64,000 nt of DNA from Actinoplanes sp. N902-109 (GCF_000389965.1 NC_021191.1:1985501-2049500); one strand, 5' to 3'. Counted from the first letter of the stretch, positions 40,413 to 49,781 are shown. Notes: generated by a model not told the origin, from the sequence alone. Made by a program: numbers and translations.

Positions 40413-42281
40413 TCAGAGACTCAACTCTCCCTCGAACTGGCCGGCTTCGAGGCGTTCCTTGAGGGTGACCAGGAAGCGGGCGGCGTCGGCGCCGTCGACG
40501 ATCCGGTGGTCGTAGCTGAGCGCCAGGTAGACCATCGAGCGGGGCACGATCAGCTCGCCGAGGTTGGGGTCGTCGACGACCACGGCGCGCTTGACGACGG
40601 CGCCGGTGCCGAGGATGCCGACCTGCGGCTGGTTGATGATCGGGGTGTCGAACAGCGCGCCCCGGCTGCCGGTGTTGGTCAGCGTGAACGTGCCGCCGGA
40701 GATCTCGTCCGGGCCGATCTTGTTGTTACGGGTGCGGTCGGCCACGTCGGCGATCCGCTTGGCCAGCCCGGCCAGGTTGAGGTCGCCGGCGTCCTTGATC
40801 ACCGGGACGATCAGGCCCTTGGGGGTGTCCACCGCGATGCCCAGGTGCTCGGCGTCGTGGTAGGTGACCGTGCCGGCCTCCTGGTCGATGGACGAGTTGA
40901 CCACCGGGTGCTGACGCAGCGCCTCGACCGCGGCCAGCGCGAAGAACGGCAGGAACGACAGCTTGACGCCGTTCTTGGCGAGGAAGTCGGCCTTCGCGCG
41001 GTTGCGCAGCTGGGCGATCTTCGTGACGTCGACCTCGACGACCGTGGTCAGCTGGGCGGAGATCTGCAGCGACTCGACCATGCGCCGGGCGATCGTGGCC
41101 CGGGTGCGGGTCAGCTTCTCGGTGCGGCCACGCAGCGGGCTGGGCTGCGGCTTGGCCGTCGGTGCCGGCGCGGCGGGCTGGGCAGCGGGGGCCGCGGCGG
41201 GCGCCGAGGTGGCGGCCTTGGCGGCGGCGGCCTTGTCGGCCGCTTCGATGACGTCCTGCTTGCGGATGCGGCCGCCGACGCCGGTGCCGGTGATCGACGA
41301 CAGGTCGACCCCCTTCTCGGCGGCGAGCTTGCGCACCAGCGGCGTGACGTAACCGGCGTCGCCGGCGCCGTTGCTGCTGACCTTGTCGGCGGCGGGCGCG
41401 GCGGCCCGGGCCGGGGCCGGCTCGGCGTTGCGCTCGGCGGCGACCGGGTCCTTGGCGATCTCGGCCTCGGCGGCCGGCTCGGCGTACGAGGAGCCGGGCT
41501 CGATCGACGGCGCCGGAGCCGACTCGACCTTGGGCGCCTCGGCCTGCTTCGGCGTCTCCTGCTTCGGGGCTTCCTGCTTCGGGGCCTCTTGCTTCGGGGC
41601 CTCCTGGGCGGGGGCCGGGGCCTGCTGCGGCGCGGGGGCCGCGGCGGGCGCACTGCCGGGCGTGCCGATGATGGCGAGGTCCGCGCCGACGTCAGCGGTC
41701 TCGTCCTCCTGCACCTTGATCTCGAGCAGCGTGCCGGCGACCGGCGACGGGATCTCGGTGTCGACCTTGTCGGTGGAGACCTCGAGCAGCGGCTCGTCCA
41801 CCTCGACGGTCTCGCCGACCTGCTTGAGCCAGCGGGTGACCGTGCCCTCGGTGACGCTCTCGCCGAGCGCGGGCATCGTGACCGCCGTGCCGTCGCCGCC
41901 GCCCGTGGGCGCACCGGTCTGCGGGGCCGGGGCCTCCTCCTCGACCGGCTTGTCGACCGAGGGGGTGGTGAGAGCCGCGGGCTCGGGCTCCGGCTCCTCC
42001 TGCTGGGCCGCCGGGGCGGGGGCCGACGAGCCGGCGTCCTCGCCGTCGCCCGCGATGACCGCCAGCTCGCTGCCGACATCGGCCGTCTCGTCCTCGCCGA
42101 CGACGATGCGCGAGAGCACACCCGCGGCCGGCGACGGGATCTCCGTGTCGACCTTGTCCGTGGAGACCTCGAGCAGCGGCTCGTCGGCCTCCACCCGCTC
42201 GCCCTCCTGCTTGAGCCAGCGCGTGACGGTGCCCTCGGTGACGCTCTCACCCAGCCGCGGCATGGTGACCGATACCGGCAT
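40413..42281 (-). CDS. sucB: 2-oxoglutarate dehydrogenase E2 / common 2-oxoacid dehydrogenase E2
   Basis: A 622-residue dihydrolipoamide acyltransferase with two lipoyl domains, lysines K43 and K171 in STDKVDTE. They are joined by Pro/Ala/Glu linkers, including repeated KQEAP. A peripheral-subunit-binding domain (TPLVRKLAAEKGVDLSSITGTGVGGRIRKQDVIEA, about 310-350) and a catalytic domain ending SYDHRIVDGADAARF (HxxxDG) follow. In actinobacteria this E2 usually serves pyruvate dehydrogenase and links to 2-oxoglutarate metabolism. The ATG has AAGGAG. It follows lpd by 38 bp on the same strand, so E3 and E2 are cotranscribed. Confidence 0.93.
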   Translation of the reverse strand: MPVSVTMPRLGESVTEGTVTRWLKQEGERVEADEPLLEVSTDKVDTEIPSPAAGVLSRIVVGEDETADVGSELAVIAGDGEDAGSSAPAPAAQQEEPEPEPAALTTPSVDKPVEEEAPAPQTGAPTGGGDGTAVTMPALGESVTEGTVTRWLKQVGETVEVDEPLLEVSTDKVDTEIPSPVAGTLLEIKVQEDETADVGADLAIIGTPGSAPAAAPAPQQAPAPAQEAPKQEAPKQEAPKQETPKQAEAPKVESAPAPSIEPGSSYAEPAAEAEIAKDPVAAERNAEPAPARAAAPAADKVSSNGAGDAGYVTPLVRKLAAEKGVDLSSITGTGVGGRIRKQDVIEAADKAAAAKAATSAPAAAPAAQPAAPAPTAKPQPSPLRGRTEKLTRTRATIARRMVESLQISAQLTTVVEVDVTKIAQLRNRAKADFLAKNGVKLSFLPFFALAAVEALRQHPVVNSSIDQEAGTVTYHDAEHLGIAVDTPKGLIVPVIKDAGDLNLAGLAKRIADVADRTRNNKIGPDEISGGTFTLTNTGSRGALFDTPIINQPQVGILGTGAVVKRAVVVDDPNLGELIVPRSMVYLALSYDHRIVDGADAARFLVTLKERLEAGQFEGELSL

Positions 42282-42319
42282 GTCTCAGAACTCCTTAACC
42301 GCTGTAGAACGAATCATGA

Positions 42320-43705
42320 TCAGCTGTGTGCGTGCAGGGGCTTGCCCGCGAGCGCCAGGAACGCCTCGCCGAGGGCTTCGTTCTGCGTGGGGTGGGCGTG
42401 CACGAGCTGCGCGACCTCCTCCGGGAAAGCTTCCCAGTTGTAGATCAACTGCGCCTCGCCGACGAGCTCACCCATCCGGGCGCCGACCATGTGCACGCCG
42501 ACGACCGGGCCGTCCTCGACCCGGACGAGCTTGACGAAGCCCTGGGTCTTGAGGATCTGGCTCTTGCCGTTGCCGCCGAGGTTGAGGTTGTAGGTCTTCA
42601 CCTTGTCGGCGCCGTACTGCTCCTTGGCCTTGGCCTCGGTGATGCCGACCGAGGCGACCTCGGGGTCGGAGTAGGTGACGCGCGGGATGCCGGTCTCGTC
42701 GATGACGGCCGGGTTCTTGCCCGCGATCTCCTCGGCCACGAAGATGCCCTGCTGGAAGCCGCGGTGGGCGAGCTGCAGGCCGGGCACGATGTCACCGACG
42801 GCGTAGATGTTGCCGACACCGGTGTGCAGCCGCTCGTTGGTGATCACGAAACCGCGGTCGAGCGTGATGCCCTGCTCCTCGTACCCGAGGTTCTGCGTCA
42901 CCGGGCCGCGGCCGACCGCGACCAGCAGGATCTCGGCCTCGACCGTCTCGCCGCCGGCGATCGTGGCGCGCACGCCGTTCTCGGTGCGCTCGACCTTCTC
43001 GAACGGCTTGCCGACCTTGAAGTTGATCTTGCGCTTGCGGAACGCGCGCTCGACCGCCTTCGAGATCTCCTCGTCCTCGGCGGCCACGAGCCGGGGCAGC
43101 GCCTCCAGGATCGTCACGTCCGCGCCGAACGACTTCCACACGCTGGCGAACTCGACGCCGATGACGCCGCCGCCGAGCACGATGGCCGAGCTGGGCACGC
43201 GGTCCAGCTTGAGGGCGTGCTCGCTGGTCAGCACCCGGGTGCCGTCGACCTCCAGGCCGGGCAGCGAGCGCGAGTAGGAGCCGGTGGCCAGGATGATGTT
43301 GCGGCCGGTGTAACGCTTCCCGTCGACCTCGACGGTGTCCTTCGCGACCAGCTTGCCCGCGCCCTGGACGACGGTGATGTTCTCCTGCTTGAGCAGGCCC
43401 TGCAGACCCTTGTAGAGCCGGCCGACCACACCGTCCTTGTAGGCGTTGACGCCGGCCATGTCGATGCCGACCAGGTCGGCCTTGACGCCGAACTGCTCGC
43501 TCTCCCGGGTCTGGTCAGCCACCTCGGCGGCGTGCAGCAGCGCCTTGGTGGGGATGCAACCGCGGTGCAGGCAGGTGCCGCCCAGCTCCGCCTTGTCGAT
43601 CAGGGCCACCTTCAGCCCCAGCTCGGCTGCGCGCAGGGCGGCGGCATAACCGCCGCTCCCGGCGCCGAGGATCACGATGTCGAAGGTTCCGCCAGGCTGG
43701 CTCAC
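42320..43705 (-). CDS. lpd: dihydrolipoamide dehydrogenase (E3)
   Basis: A 461-residue flavoprotein that reoxidises lipoyl groups and makes NADH. It begins at GTG 43705 (MSQPGGTFDIVILGAGSGGYAAALRA) with a GGGAG site; the frame runs on to 43735. The redox-active cysteines are in GGTCLHRGCIPTKALL. The NAD site is AIVLGGGVIGVEFASVWKSFGADVTILE, and the C-terminal dimer-interface His-Glu is in VHAHPTQNEALGEAF. It is upstream of sucB and shared by the glycine cleavage system (gcvT nearby) and the 2-oxoacid complexes. Confidence 0.96.
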   Translation of the reverse strand: MSQPGGTFDIVILGAGSGGYAAALRAAELGLKVALIDKAELGGTCLHRGCIPTKALLHAAEVADQTRESEQFGVKADLVGIDMAGVNAYKDGVVGRLYKGLQGLLKQENITVVQGAGKLVAKDTVEVDGKRYTGRNIILATGSYSRSLPGLEVDGTRVLTSEHALKLDRVPSSAIVLGGGVIGVEFASVWKSFGADVTILEALPRLVAAEDEEISKAVERAFRKRKINFKVGKPFEKVERTENGVRATIAGGETVEAEILLVAVGRGPVTQNLGYEEQGITLDRGFVITNERLHTGVGNIYAVGDIVPGLQLAHRGFQQGIFVAEEIAGKNPAVIDETGIPRVTYSDPEVASVGITEAKAKEQYGADKVKTYNLNLGGNGKSQILKTQGFVKLVRVEDGPVVGVHMVGARMGELVGEAQLIYNWEAFPEEVAQLVHAHPTQNEALGEAFLALAGKPLHAHS

Positions 43706-43885
43706 GTCTACTCCCAGATCGCCTCGTTGCCACATGGGTCACATGATGGAAACGGTCACAGCTGTCTTTCTCATCTTGTCACCTGACGAACCTGTCGATG
43801 CAGCGAGGTGCCGCAGGACACTTGCGTCACGACGTACCCTTGCGACAGCTGTCGGAGATGGAGTGGCTGTCATCAAGGAGTGGCT

Positions 43886-44206
43886 GTGGCGTGGTTCCGC
43901 CGGCGCAAGGAGCCGACCCGCACCAGCGGCCGGCCCGCGACCCGTGAGGATCTCGAGTACCTGGCGGAATTCGTCCGTTCGCGGCGGGGGGTCGAGGCCT
44001 ACATCGAGCCCCGGACCACCGTCACCGAGACGACCATCCTGCTGATCGCCCACGACGGCGAGTGGACCCGGCGCCGCATCGACTCGCCGGAGAGCGCCCG
44101 TCGCTTCGCCCACCAGCTGGCGATGCCGATCTACGATATCCGCCTGATGGGCTATCCGCAGCGGATGCGCGACTACAACGCCCGGCAGAAGCGCCGCCCG
44201 GCCTGA
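43886..44206 (+). CDS. conserved actinobacterial small protein
   Basis: A 106-residue protein from GTG 43886 (MAWFRRRKEPTRTSGRP), which has AAGGAG five bases upstream; the frame runs back to 43808 without similarity. The body reads FVRSRRGVEAYIEPRTTVTETTILLIAHDGEWTRRRIDSPESARRFAHQLAMPIYDIRLMGYPQRMRDYN in outline. I recall closely similar proteins across actinobacteria, often near lpd or pepA. No domain of known function is visible. It converges with pepA. Confidence 0.8.
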   Translation: MAWFRRRKEPTRTSGRPATREDLEYLAEFVRSRRGVEAYIEPRTTVTETTILLIAHDGEWTRRRIDSPESARRFAHQLAMPIYDIRLMGYPQRMRDYNARQKRRPA

Positions 44207-44218
44207 GCCGGACGGCGC
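44191..44218. terminator. bidirectional terminator overlapping a stop codon
   Basis: GCGCCG-C-CCGGC pairs with GCCGG-A-CGGCGC; the loop CTGA contains the stop codon of the small protein gene. It serves both convergent genes. Confidence 0.65.
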
Positions 44219-44230
44219 CTGGCGAACCGC

Positions 44231-45781
44231 TCAGCCGTTGGCCGAGATGTCGTCGATCAGGGCCAGGAGGGTGCGCACCGGGACACCCGTGCCGCCCTTC
44301 GCCAGATAACCGGTCGGCTCGCCGGAGTGGTAGGACGGCCCGGCGATGTCGATGTGCGCCCACGGCACACCCTCGGCCACGAACTCGCTGAGGAACACGC
44401 CGCCCTGCAGCATGTGCCCGGCCCGGTCCATGCCCGCGCTGACCTGACCGATGTCGGCGATCTCGGAGTCCATGGCCTTGCGCACGTCGTCCGGCAGCGG
44501 CATCGGCCAGGCCGGCTCGCCGACCAGGTCACCGGCCGCCTTGACGCGCTCGCAGGTGGCCGCGTCGCCCATCACCCCGGCGATCCGCTTGCCCAGCGCG
44601 ATCACCTGGCCACCGGTCAGCGTCGAGGTCTCGAACAGGTAGTCGGTGCCGTCGGCGCAGGCGCGGGCGATGCCGTCGGCGAGCACCATGCGGCCCTCGG
44701 CGTCGGTGTTGAGCACCTCGACGCGCTTGCCGTTGAACATCGTGATGACATCACCCGGCCGGTACGCGGTGCCCGACGGCATGTTCTCGGCGATGCACAG
44801 ATAGCCGCTGACGGCCACGTCCGGCTTGAGCGCGGCCACGGCCAGCAGCGTCGCGCCGACCGCGGCGGCGCCGGCCATGTCGGACTTCATCTCCCACATG
44901 CCGGCGGCGGGCTTGATGCTGATGCCACCGGTGTCGAACGTGATGCCCTTGCCCACCAGCGCGACCCGCTTGGGGTTGGCCACGCCCTCGGGCGTGTAGG
45001 AGAGCTTCACCAGCCGCGGCGGCGCCTCGGAGCCCTGGCCGACCGCGACGATGCCGCCGTACCCGCCGGCCTTGAGAGCGTCGAAGTCGAGCACCTCGAC
45101 CGCCAGGCCGGTGCCCTCGGCGGCAGCCGCGACGGCATCGGCGAACGACGGCGGGCGCAGCTCGTTGGGCGCCTGGTTGACCCAGTCGCGGGTCAGCCGC
45201 ACCGCCCTGGCCACGGCCTCGGCCCGGGTCACCTCGGCCTGCGCCGCGGCGTCGCCGGCGTCCGGCACGGTGACCTGCAGCTCCTGCACCGGCTGCTTGC
45301 GGTTGGGCTGCGGCTTGGTCTTGTAACCGGCGAACCTGTACGAACCGAGCAGCGCGCCCTCGAGGATCGCGCGCAGCACGGCGGGCCCTTCGGCGTCGTC
45401 GGGCACCGGCAGCGCCAGCGCGACGGCCGAGCTGCCGGCGAGCGCGCGCACCGCGGCGCCCGTGCCCCGCCGCAGCGTCTCGGTGGCGGGCGCGGAACCG
45501 GCCGGCTCGTCGCCGAGGCCGACGGCCACGATCAGGGGCGCGGCGACCGTGCCCAGCGTGGCGAGCTTGGTCACCTCGCCGGGGGCGCCAGTCGCGCCGA
45601 GCAGCGCGAGGGTCGAGCTCAGCTTGCCGTCGAACGCGGCGGCGATGCTCTCGGCGCCGGCCGCGGGCAGCAGTGCGCCGCCCTCGTCGGGCTGGCTGTG
45701 CAGGCCGATGACCAGGGCATCGACAGCCAGCTCGGCGGGATCGCCGTCGGCGAGGCGCAAAGTGGGGACGGGGTGGGTCAC
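44231..45781 (-). CDS. pepA: leucyl aminopeptidase (M17)
   Basis: A 516-residue cytosolic two-metal aminopeptidase. It starts at GTG 45781 (MTHPVPTLRLADGDP) with a GGAGAG site; the frame runs to 45898 without similarity. Catalytic segments are VALVGKGITFDTGGISIKP (Lys and Asp ligands), MWEMKSDMAGAAAVGAT, and the family signature NTDAEGRMVLADG. The C-terminal EFVAEGVPWAHIDIAGPSY and GGTGVPVRTLL are also conserved. It cleaves N-terminal residues, and in some bacteria PepA also binds DNA. It is divergent from gcvT. Confidence 0.95.
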   Translation of the reverse strand: MTHPVPTLRLADGDPAELAVDALVIGLHSQPDEGGALLPAAGAESIAAAFDGKLSSTLALLGATGAPGEVTKLATLGTVAAPLIVAVGLGDEPAGSAPATETLRRGTGAAVRALAGSSAVALALPVPDDAEGPAVLRAILEGALLGSYRFAGYKTKPQPNRKQPVQELQVTVPDAGDAAAQAEVTRAEAVARAVRLTRDWVNQAPNELRPPSFADAVAAAAEGTGLAVEVLDFDALKAGGYGGIVAVGQGSEAPPRLVKLSYTPEGVANPKRVALVGKGITFDTGGISIKPAAGMWEMKSDMAGAAAVGATLLAVAALKPDVAVSGYLCIAENMPSGTAYRPGDVITMFNGKRVEVLNTDAEGRMVLADGIARACADGTDYLFETSTLTGGQVIALGKRIAGVMGDAATCERVKAAGDLVGEPAWPMPLPDDVRKAMDSEIADIGQVSAGMDRAGHMLQGGVFLSEFVAEGVPWAHIDIAGPSYHSGEPTGYLAKGGTGVPVRTLLALIDDISANG

Positions 45782-45842
45782 TCGGGCTCTCCGCGAATCA
45801 CTGGGCCGGGGCTGACTCGTGGGAAGGCTCCGGCGGCGTGGT

Positions 45843-45869
45843 CCGTCCGGTGCGGGTCGCGCCGGACGG
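45843..45869. other. inverted repeat in the pepA/gcvT intergenic region
   Basis: CCGTCCGG and CCGGACGG form a perfect 8-bp stem around an 11-base loop, 56 bp before the gcvT ATG. It could be a 5' UTR hairpin or operator. It lacks glycine-riboswitch features. Confidence 0.5.
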
Positions 45870-45924
45870 CAGTGGTGTCCCGCCGATGCTAACCACATGC
45901 ATGGTCACGGGTAAGTTGCCACTC

Positions 45925-47010
45925 ATGTTGCTCCAATCGCCGCTGCACGAGCGTCACGCCGCCCTGGGTGCCAAATTCGCCGCATTCGGCGGCTGGGACA
46001 TGCCCCTGGAGTACGCGGGCGGAGGTGTCCTGCGAGAGCACGCCGCGGTCCGTGAGGCGGTCGGTGTGTTCGATGTCTCTCACCTGGGCAAGGCCCGCGT
46101 CACCGGGCCGGGCGCCGCGGACTTCGTCAACTCCTGTCTCAGCAACGACCTGGGCCGCATCGAGCCGGGCAAGGCGCAGTACACGCTCTGCTGCGACGAC
46201 GCGTCCGGTGGCGTCGTCGACGACCTGATCGCGTACCTGATCGGCCCGGACGAGGTCTTCCTGATCCCGAACGCCGCGAACACCGCCGAGGTGGTCCGCC
46301 GCCTCACCGCCGCCGCGCCCGCTTCCCTGACGGTCGAGGACGAGCATCGGCAGTGGGCGGTGCTGGCTGTGCAGGGCCCGCAGGCCCCCGAGACGGTCAA
46401 GGCGCTCGGTCTCCCGGTCGAGCACGGGTACATGTCGTTCAACGAGGCGACGCTGAACGGCGTCGAGCTGATCGTCTGCCGCACCGGCTACACCGGCGAG
46501 GTCGGCTACGAGCTGGTCGTGCCCTGGGACGATGCCGTACGGGTGTGGGACGCGCTGGTCGCCGCCGGGGTGCGCCCGTGCGGGCTGGGCGCCCGGGACA
46601 CGCTGCGCACCGAGATGGGCTATCCGCTGCACGGCCAGGAGCTGTCCCTGGAGATCACCCCGGTGCAGGCGCGCTCGGGGTGGGCCGTCGGCTGGTCCAA
46701 GCCGGCTTTCTGGGGCCGCGACGTGCTGCTCGCCGAGAAGGCCGCCGGCCCCCGCCGTACGCTGCGCGGGCTCGAACTCACCGGCCGCGGCATCCCGCGC
46801 GGGCACATGCAGGTCTATGCGGGTGGCACGCTCGTCGGCGAGACCACCAGCGGCACGTTCTCGCCGACCAAGAAGGTGGGCATCGCGCTGGCGCTGCTCG
46901 ACACCGCGCCCGGCCTCAAGGACGGCGACCTGGTCGAGATCGACGTCCGTGGCCGCCGGATCGAGGCCAGGATCGTGAAGCCGCCGTTCGTGCAGACCTC
47001 GGTGCGCTGA
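45925..47010 (+). CDS. gcvT: aminomethyltransferase (glycine cleavage T protein)
   Basis: GcvT transfers the methylene of glycine from the H-protein lipoyl arm to tetrahydrofolate and releases ammonia. The 361-residue protein begins MLLQSPLHERHAALGAKFAAFGGWDMPLEY and has FDVSHLGKARVTGPGA, the folate-site CRTGYTGEVGYELVV, GLGARDTLRTEMGYPLHG and the C-terminal GETTSGTFSPTKKVGIALALLD. In-frame ATGs at 45889, 45901 and 45925 are possible; the last fits the family. The other system genes (gcvP, gcvH) are not in the window. Confidence 0.94.
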   Translation: MLLQSPLHERHAALGAKFAAFGGWDMPLEYAGGGVLREHAAVREAVGVFDVSHLGKARVTGPGAADFVNSCLSNDLGRIEPGKAQYTLCCDDASGGVVDDLIAYLIGPDEVFLIPNAANTAEVVRRLTAAAPASLTVEDEHRQWAVLAVQGPQAPETVKALGLPVEHGYMSFNEATLNGVELIVCRTGYTGEVGYELVVPWDDAVRVWDALVAAGVRPCGLGARDTLRTEMGYPLHGQELSLEITPVQARSGWAVGWSKPAFWGRDVLLAEKAAGPRRTLRGLELTGRGIPRGHMQVYAGGTLVGETTSGTFSPTKKVGIALALLDTAPGLKDGDLVEIDVRGRRIEARIVKPPFVQTSVR

Positions 47011-47026
47011 CCGGCGGAGCAGACCG

Positions 47027-47749
47027 TCAGAGCAGGGCCAGGGCCACAACGGTGATGGTGGTGGCCAGCTCGGTGAGGGCTCCGAGCACATCGCCGGTGA
47101 CGCCGCCGAACCGGCGTACGGCATGACGCAGGAGCAGCAGCACCACGACGACGACGCCGACGACCGCGGCGGGACCGGCCCACGGACGGCCCGGCACCGC
47201 CGCGGTCGCGCCCGCCGCCACCAGGATCGCCATGACCGTCACGAGCCCGGTCGGCACGGTGCCGGCAACCAGCGCACCCAGCCCATCGGGGCGGGCGGCC
47301 GGAACCCCGCGGCGGCAGGCCAGCGACACCGCCAGCCGGCCGGTGGCCCAGGCGACGACGACGGCCCACCCCCGCACCTCGGCGAGCGCGGCGGTCTGCA
47401 GCAGCAACGACAGCACGATCGCCGCGACGCCGAACGGCCCGATGTCCGGCTTCTTCATGATCTCCAGCGCGGCCGGCCCGGAGCGGTAGGAACCCAGCGC
47501 GTCCACCGCGTCGGCCAGCCCGTCCAGGTGCAGGCCCCGGGTGAGCAGCACGCCCGCGGTCACCGTCAGCGCCGCACCCAGCAGCGTGGCCGGCAGCAGC
47601 TCGTGCAGCCCGGCCAGGACCAGCCCGAGCGCCGCCCCGACCACCGGGGCCAGGCTCATCGCCCCGGCCGCCACCCGGCGGTCGATCCGGCCCGTCCGCA
47701 GCGGCAGCACGGTCAGCGTGGTGACCGCCAGCCGCACCGCGTCAAACAC
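47027..47749 (-). CDS. cobS: adenosylcobinamide-GDP ribazoletransferase
   Basis: CobS joins adenosylcobinamide-GDP and alpha-ribazole, the last assembly step of cobalamin. The 240-residue membrane protein has five or six helices. The family core LTRGLHLDGLADAVDALGSYR supplies conserved acidic residues, followed by ALEIMKKPDIGPFGVAAIVLSLLLQ. GTG 47749 lies inside the end of the upstream cobU-cobT gene (8-bp overlap), so the two are translationally coupled. It converges with gcvT across 16 bp. Confidence 0.95.
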   Translation of the reverse strand: MFDAVRLAVTTLTVLPLRTGRIDRRVAAGAMSLAPVVGAALGLVLAGLHELLPATLLGAALTVTAGVLLTRGLHLDGLADAVDALGSYRSGPAALEIMKKPDIGPFGVAAIVLSLLLQTAALAEVRGWAVVVAWATGRLAVSLACRRGVPAARPDGLGALVAGTVPTGLVTVMAILVAAGATAAVPGRPWAGPAAVVGVVVVVLLLLRHAVRRFGGVTGDVLGALTELATTITVVALALL

Positions 47750-49679
47750 TCGCGGGGCCAGGACCGTCCGGCTCCGGCTCGATGAACTCGGCGTCCTCGC
47801 TCAGCCCGGCGTCACCGGGCGCCGCCAGCAGCGCCGGGTGCACCGGCAGCGCGCCGGCCAGGGCGATCGCCGTACGCAGCAGCGGCAGCGCGGCCAGCGC
47901 GTTCGCCCCCTCACCGAGGTCGAGGCCCAGATCGAGCACCGGGGTCAGGCCGAGCACGTCCGCGCCCTGCCGGACCAGCTGGTGCTTGCCCGCGTCGGCC
48001 AGCAGGCACCAGTGCCGGCTCTGTGCGGCCAGATCCCGGGCGACCAGCCCCGCGGCGATCCCGACCGGACCGTCCACCAGCACCGGCATGCGGCGCGCGG
48101 CGGCACCGAGCAGCGCGCCCGCGGCCACCGCCACGTCGGCCCCGCCCAGCTGGGCCAGGATGTCCTTGGCGCCGCGCGGTTCCTGCCGGATCCGGTGCAT
48201 GGCATCACGCACGGCGGCACACCGGCGCATCCACGCCTCGTCGTCGTAGAAACCGCCGGGCGCGAGCACGCGGGGCAGCACCGCAACCGGTTCGGCGCCG
48301 GTGGTCGCGGCGAGCACGGCGGTGGCGGCGGCGTCCGTGCCGCTCCCGCACGCGGCGATGACCAGCGCCTCCCGCCCCTCCTCGGCGGCGGTGTCGGCCA
48401 GCTGCCACCCCTGCCGCAACGCGGCATCAACGGCGGCGGCGTCCAGCACCGGGCCGTCCTCCATCGCCCCCGATCCGGGTACGTGCACCAGGGTCACATC
48501 CGCACCGGCAGTGGCCGCCAGCCGGGCCAGCGCACCCTCCCCGGCCTGCACCTGCGCCACCCGCCGGGCGGCGTCCTCGGGGTCAGAACCGGCTGCGGCA
48601 CCCCCGGCGTGCCGCCCGTCGAGCAGCAGCACCCGCACCGGCCCCCACGGCTGCGGGGTGGCGGTGCCCTGGGTGGCCGCCGCGAACTCGATCGCCTCGA
48701 TCAGCGCACCGACCCCGGCACCGGGCAGGTCGAGCTGCGCCAGCCGGTCCCGGGCGTCCGGCCCGGCGTCGCTGTCCGGCAACGGCAGGTCCATGCCGGC
48801 CTGGATGTCGACGCCGCCCTCGAAGGTCTCGCTGACCGTCGTGGCGCCGGGGGAGGCCGCGGCCGGGGCGACGGGCGGGGCCAGCGAGGCCCCGGCGGCG
48901 GCGACGGTGACCTGCGCGGGCGGCTGAGCTGGGGTGGCTGCCTGCCGGCTTGTCGGGACGGCCGCTGCATCATGCACTGCTGCGCTCGCCCCCGCGGCGT
49001 TCGCGCCGGCGGCGGCCAGGGTTCCTGCCGCATCCCGCGTCGCGGCGGCGCCTGCCCCGGCGGCTGCCGCAGCCTGCACTGCGGGGCCGGTGGCGGCCTC
49101 GGCTTGCACGTCGGTGACGATGCCGGACTCGTCGGCGCCGCTCTTCAGCCAGGCCGGGCGGCCCGCGACCACCAGCACGACCCGGTCACACGCAGCGGCG
49201 AGCGCCTGGTTCGCCGTACCGAGGGCGTCGGCGAAGGCGCGACCGAGCGGCGTCTGCGGGACCAGCGACAGCCCCACCTCGGGGGTGACCAGGACCACCC
49301 GGGCGGCCGACGTGCGCACGGCCTCGGCCAGCGCGGTGACGGTCGCCACGTCGTCGTTGGGCTGCAGATCGGGGTTGAGCAGCGCCGCCACCCAGCCGCC
49401 GAGGTCGTCGACGAGCAGCGTCTCGTCCGGCTTGGCCTCGGTGATCAGCGCGGTCAGCCGGGCCGGGTCGGCGCCGGTCTCCTCGGTGGTCCACGCCTGC
49501 GGGCGACGGCGCTGGTGTGCCTCGATGCGGGCCAGCCAGTCCGGGTCGTCCTCGCCGCCCACCGCGGTGGCGATGTAGCGCACCGACGCGGCGCCGGCGA
49601 CCAGCGCCTCGGCGAACGCGGACTTGCCGGACCGGATCCCGCCGAGCACCAGGACCGAACTCCACCCGTCAGCAGACAT
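47742..49679 (-). CDS. CobU-CobT fusion (adenosylcobinamide kinase + DMB phosphoribosyltransferase-like)
   Basis: A 645-residue fusion. Residues 1-180 are CobU/CobP: P-loop LGGIRSGKSAFAEAL, RIEAHQRRRPQAWTTEE with the guanylylation His, VDDLGGWVAALL and VVLVTPEVGLSLVPQTPLGRAF. An Ala-rich linker of about 90 residues follows. The rest resembles CobT, which makes alpha-ribazole phosphate: GGADVAVAAGALLGAAARRMPVLVDGPVGIAAGLVA and LDLGLDLGEGANALAALPLL, keeping the C-terminal catalytic Glu. The usual PPGSLG and GEMGIGNTT motifs are not recognisable, so the CobT half is divergent. It is coupled to cobS. Confidence 0.85.
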   Translation of the reverse strand: MSADGWSSVLVLGGIRSGKSAFAEALVAGAASVRYIATAVGGEDDPDWLARIEAHQRRRPQAWTTEETGADPARLTALITEAKPDETLLVDDLGGWVAALLNPDLQPNDDVATVTALAEAVRTSAARVVLVTPEVGLSLVPQTPLGRAFADALGTANQALAAACDRVVLVVAGRPAWLKSGADESGIVTDVQAEAATGPAVQAAAAAGAGAAATRDAAGTLAAAGANAAGASAAVHDAAAVPTSRQAATPAQPPAQVTVAAAGASLAPPVAPAAASPGATTVSETFEGGVDIQAGMDLPLPDSDAGPDARDRLAQLDLPGAGVGALIEAIEFAAATQGTATPQPWGPVRVLLLDGRHAGGAAAGSDPEDAARRVAQVQAGEGALARLAATAGADVTLVHVPGSGAMEDGPVLDAAAVDAALRQGWQLADTAAEEGREALVIAACGSGTDAAATAVLAATTGAEPVAVLPRVLAPGGFYDDEAWMRRCAAVRDAMHRIRQEPRGAKDILAQLGGADVAVAAGALLGAAARRMPVLVDGPVGIAAGLVARDLAAQSRHWCLLADAGKHQLVRQGADVLGLTPVLDLGLDLGEGANALAALPLLRTAIALAGALPVHPALLAAPGDAGLSEDAEFIEPEPDGPGPASV

Positions 49680-49781
49680 AGCCCGTACCTTAGATCAGCC
49701 TGCGCGCCCGCTCGGAGGGACTGTCGGCAACACCGTAGGGTGGACAGCAGGCACTTTCAGACATCGAGGAGGGGCGACCGC

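Noticed and set aside
45782..45924. Glycine riboswitch before gcvT
   Set aside because: The conserved glycine-aptamer segments are absent; only a simple hairpin is seen.
49680..49781. Cobalamin riboswitch before the cobU-cobT fusion
   Set aside because: The gap is about 100 bp and shows no B12-box sequence.
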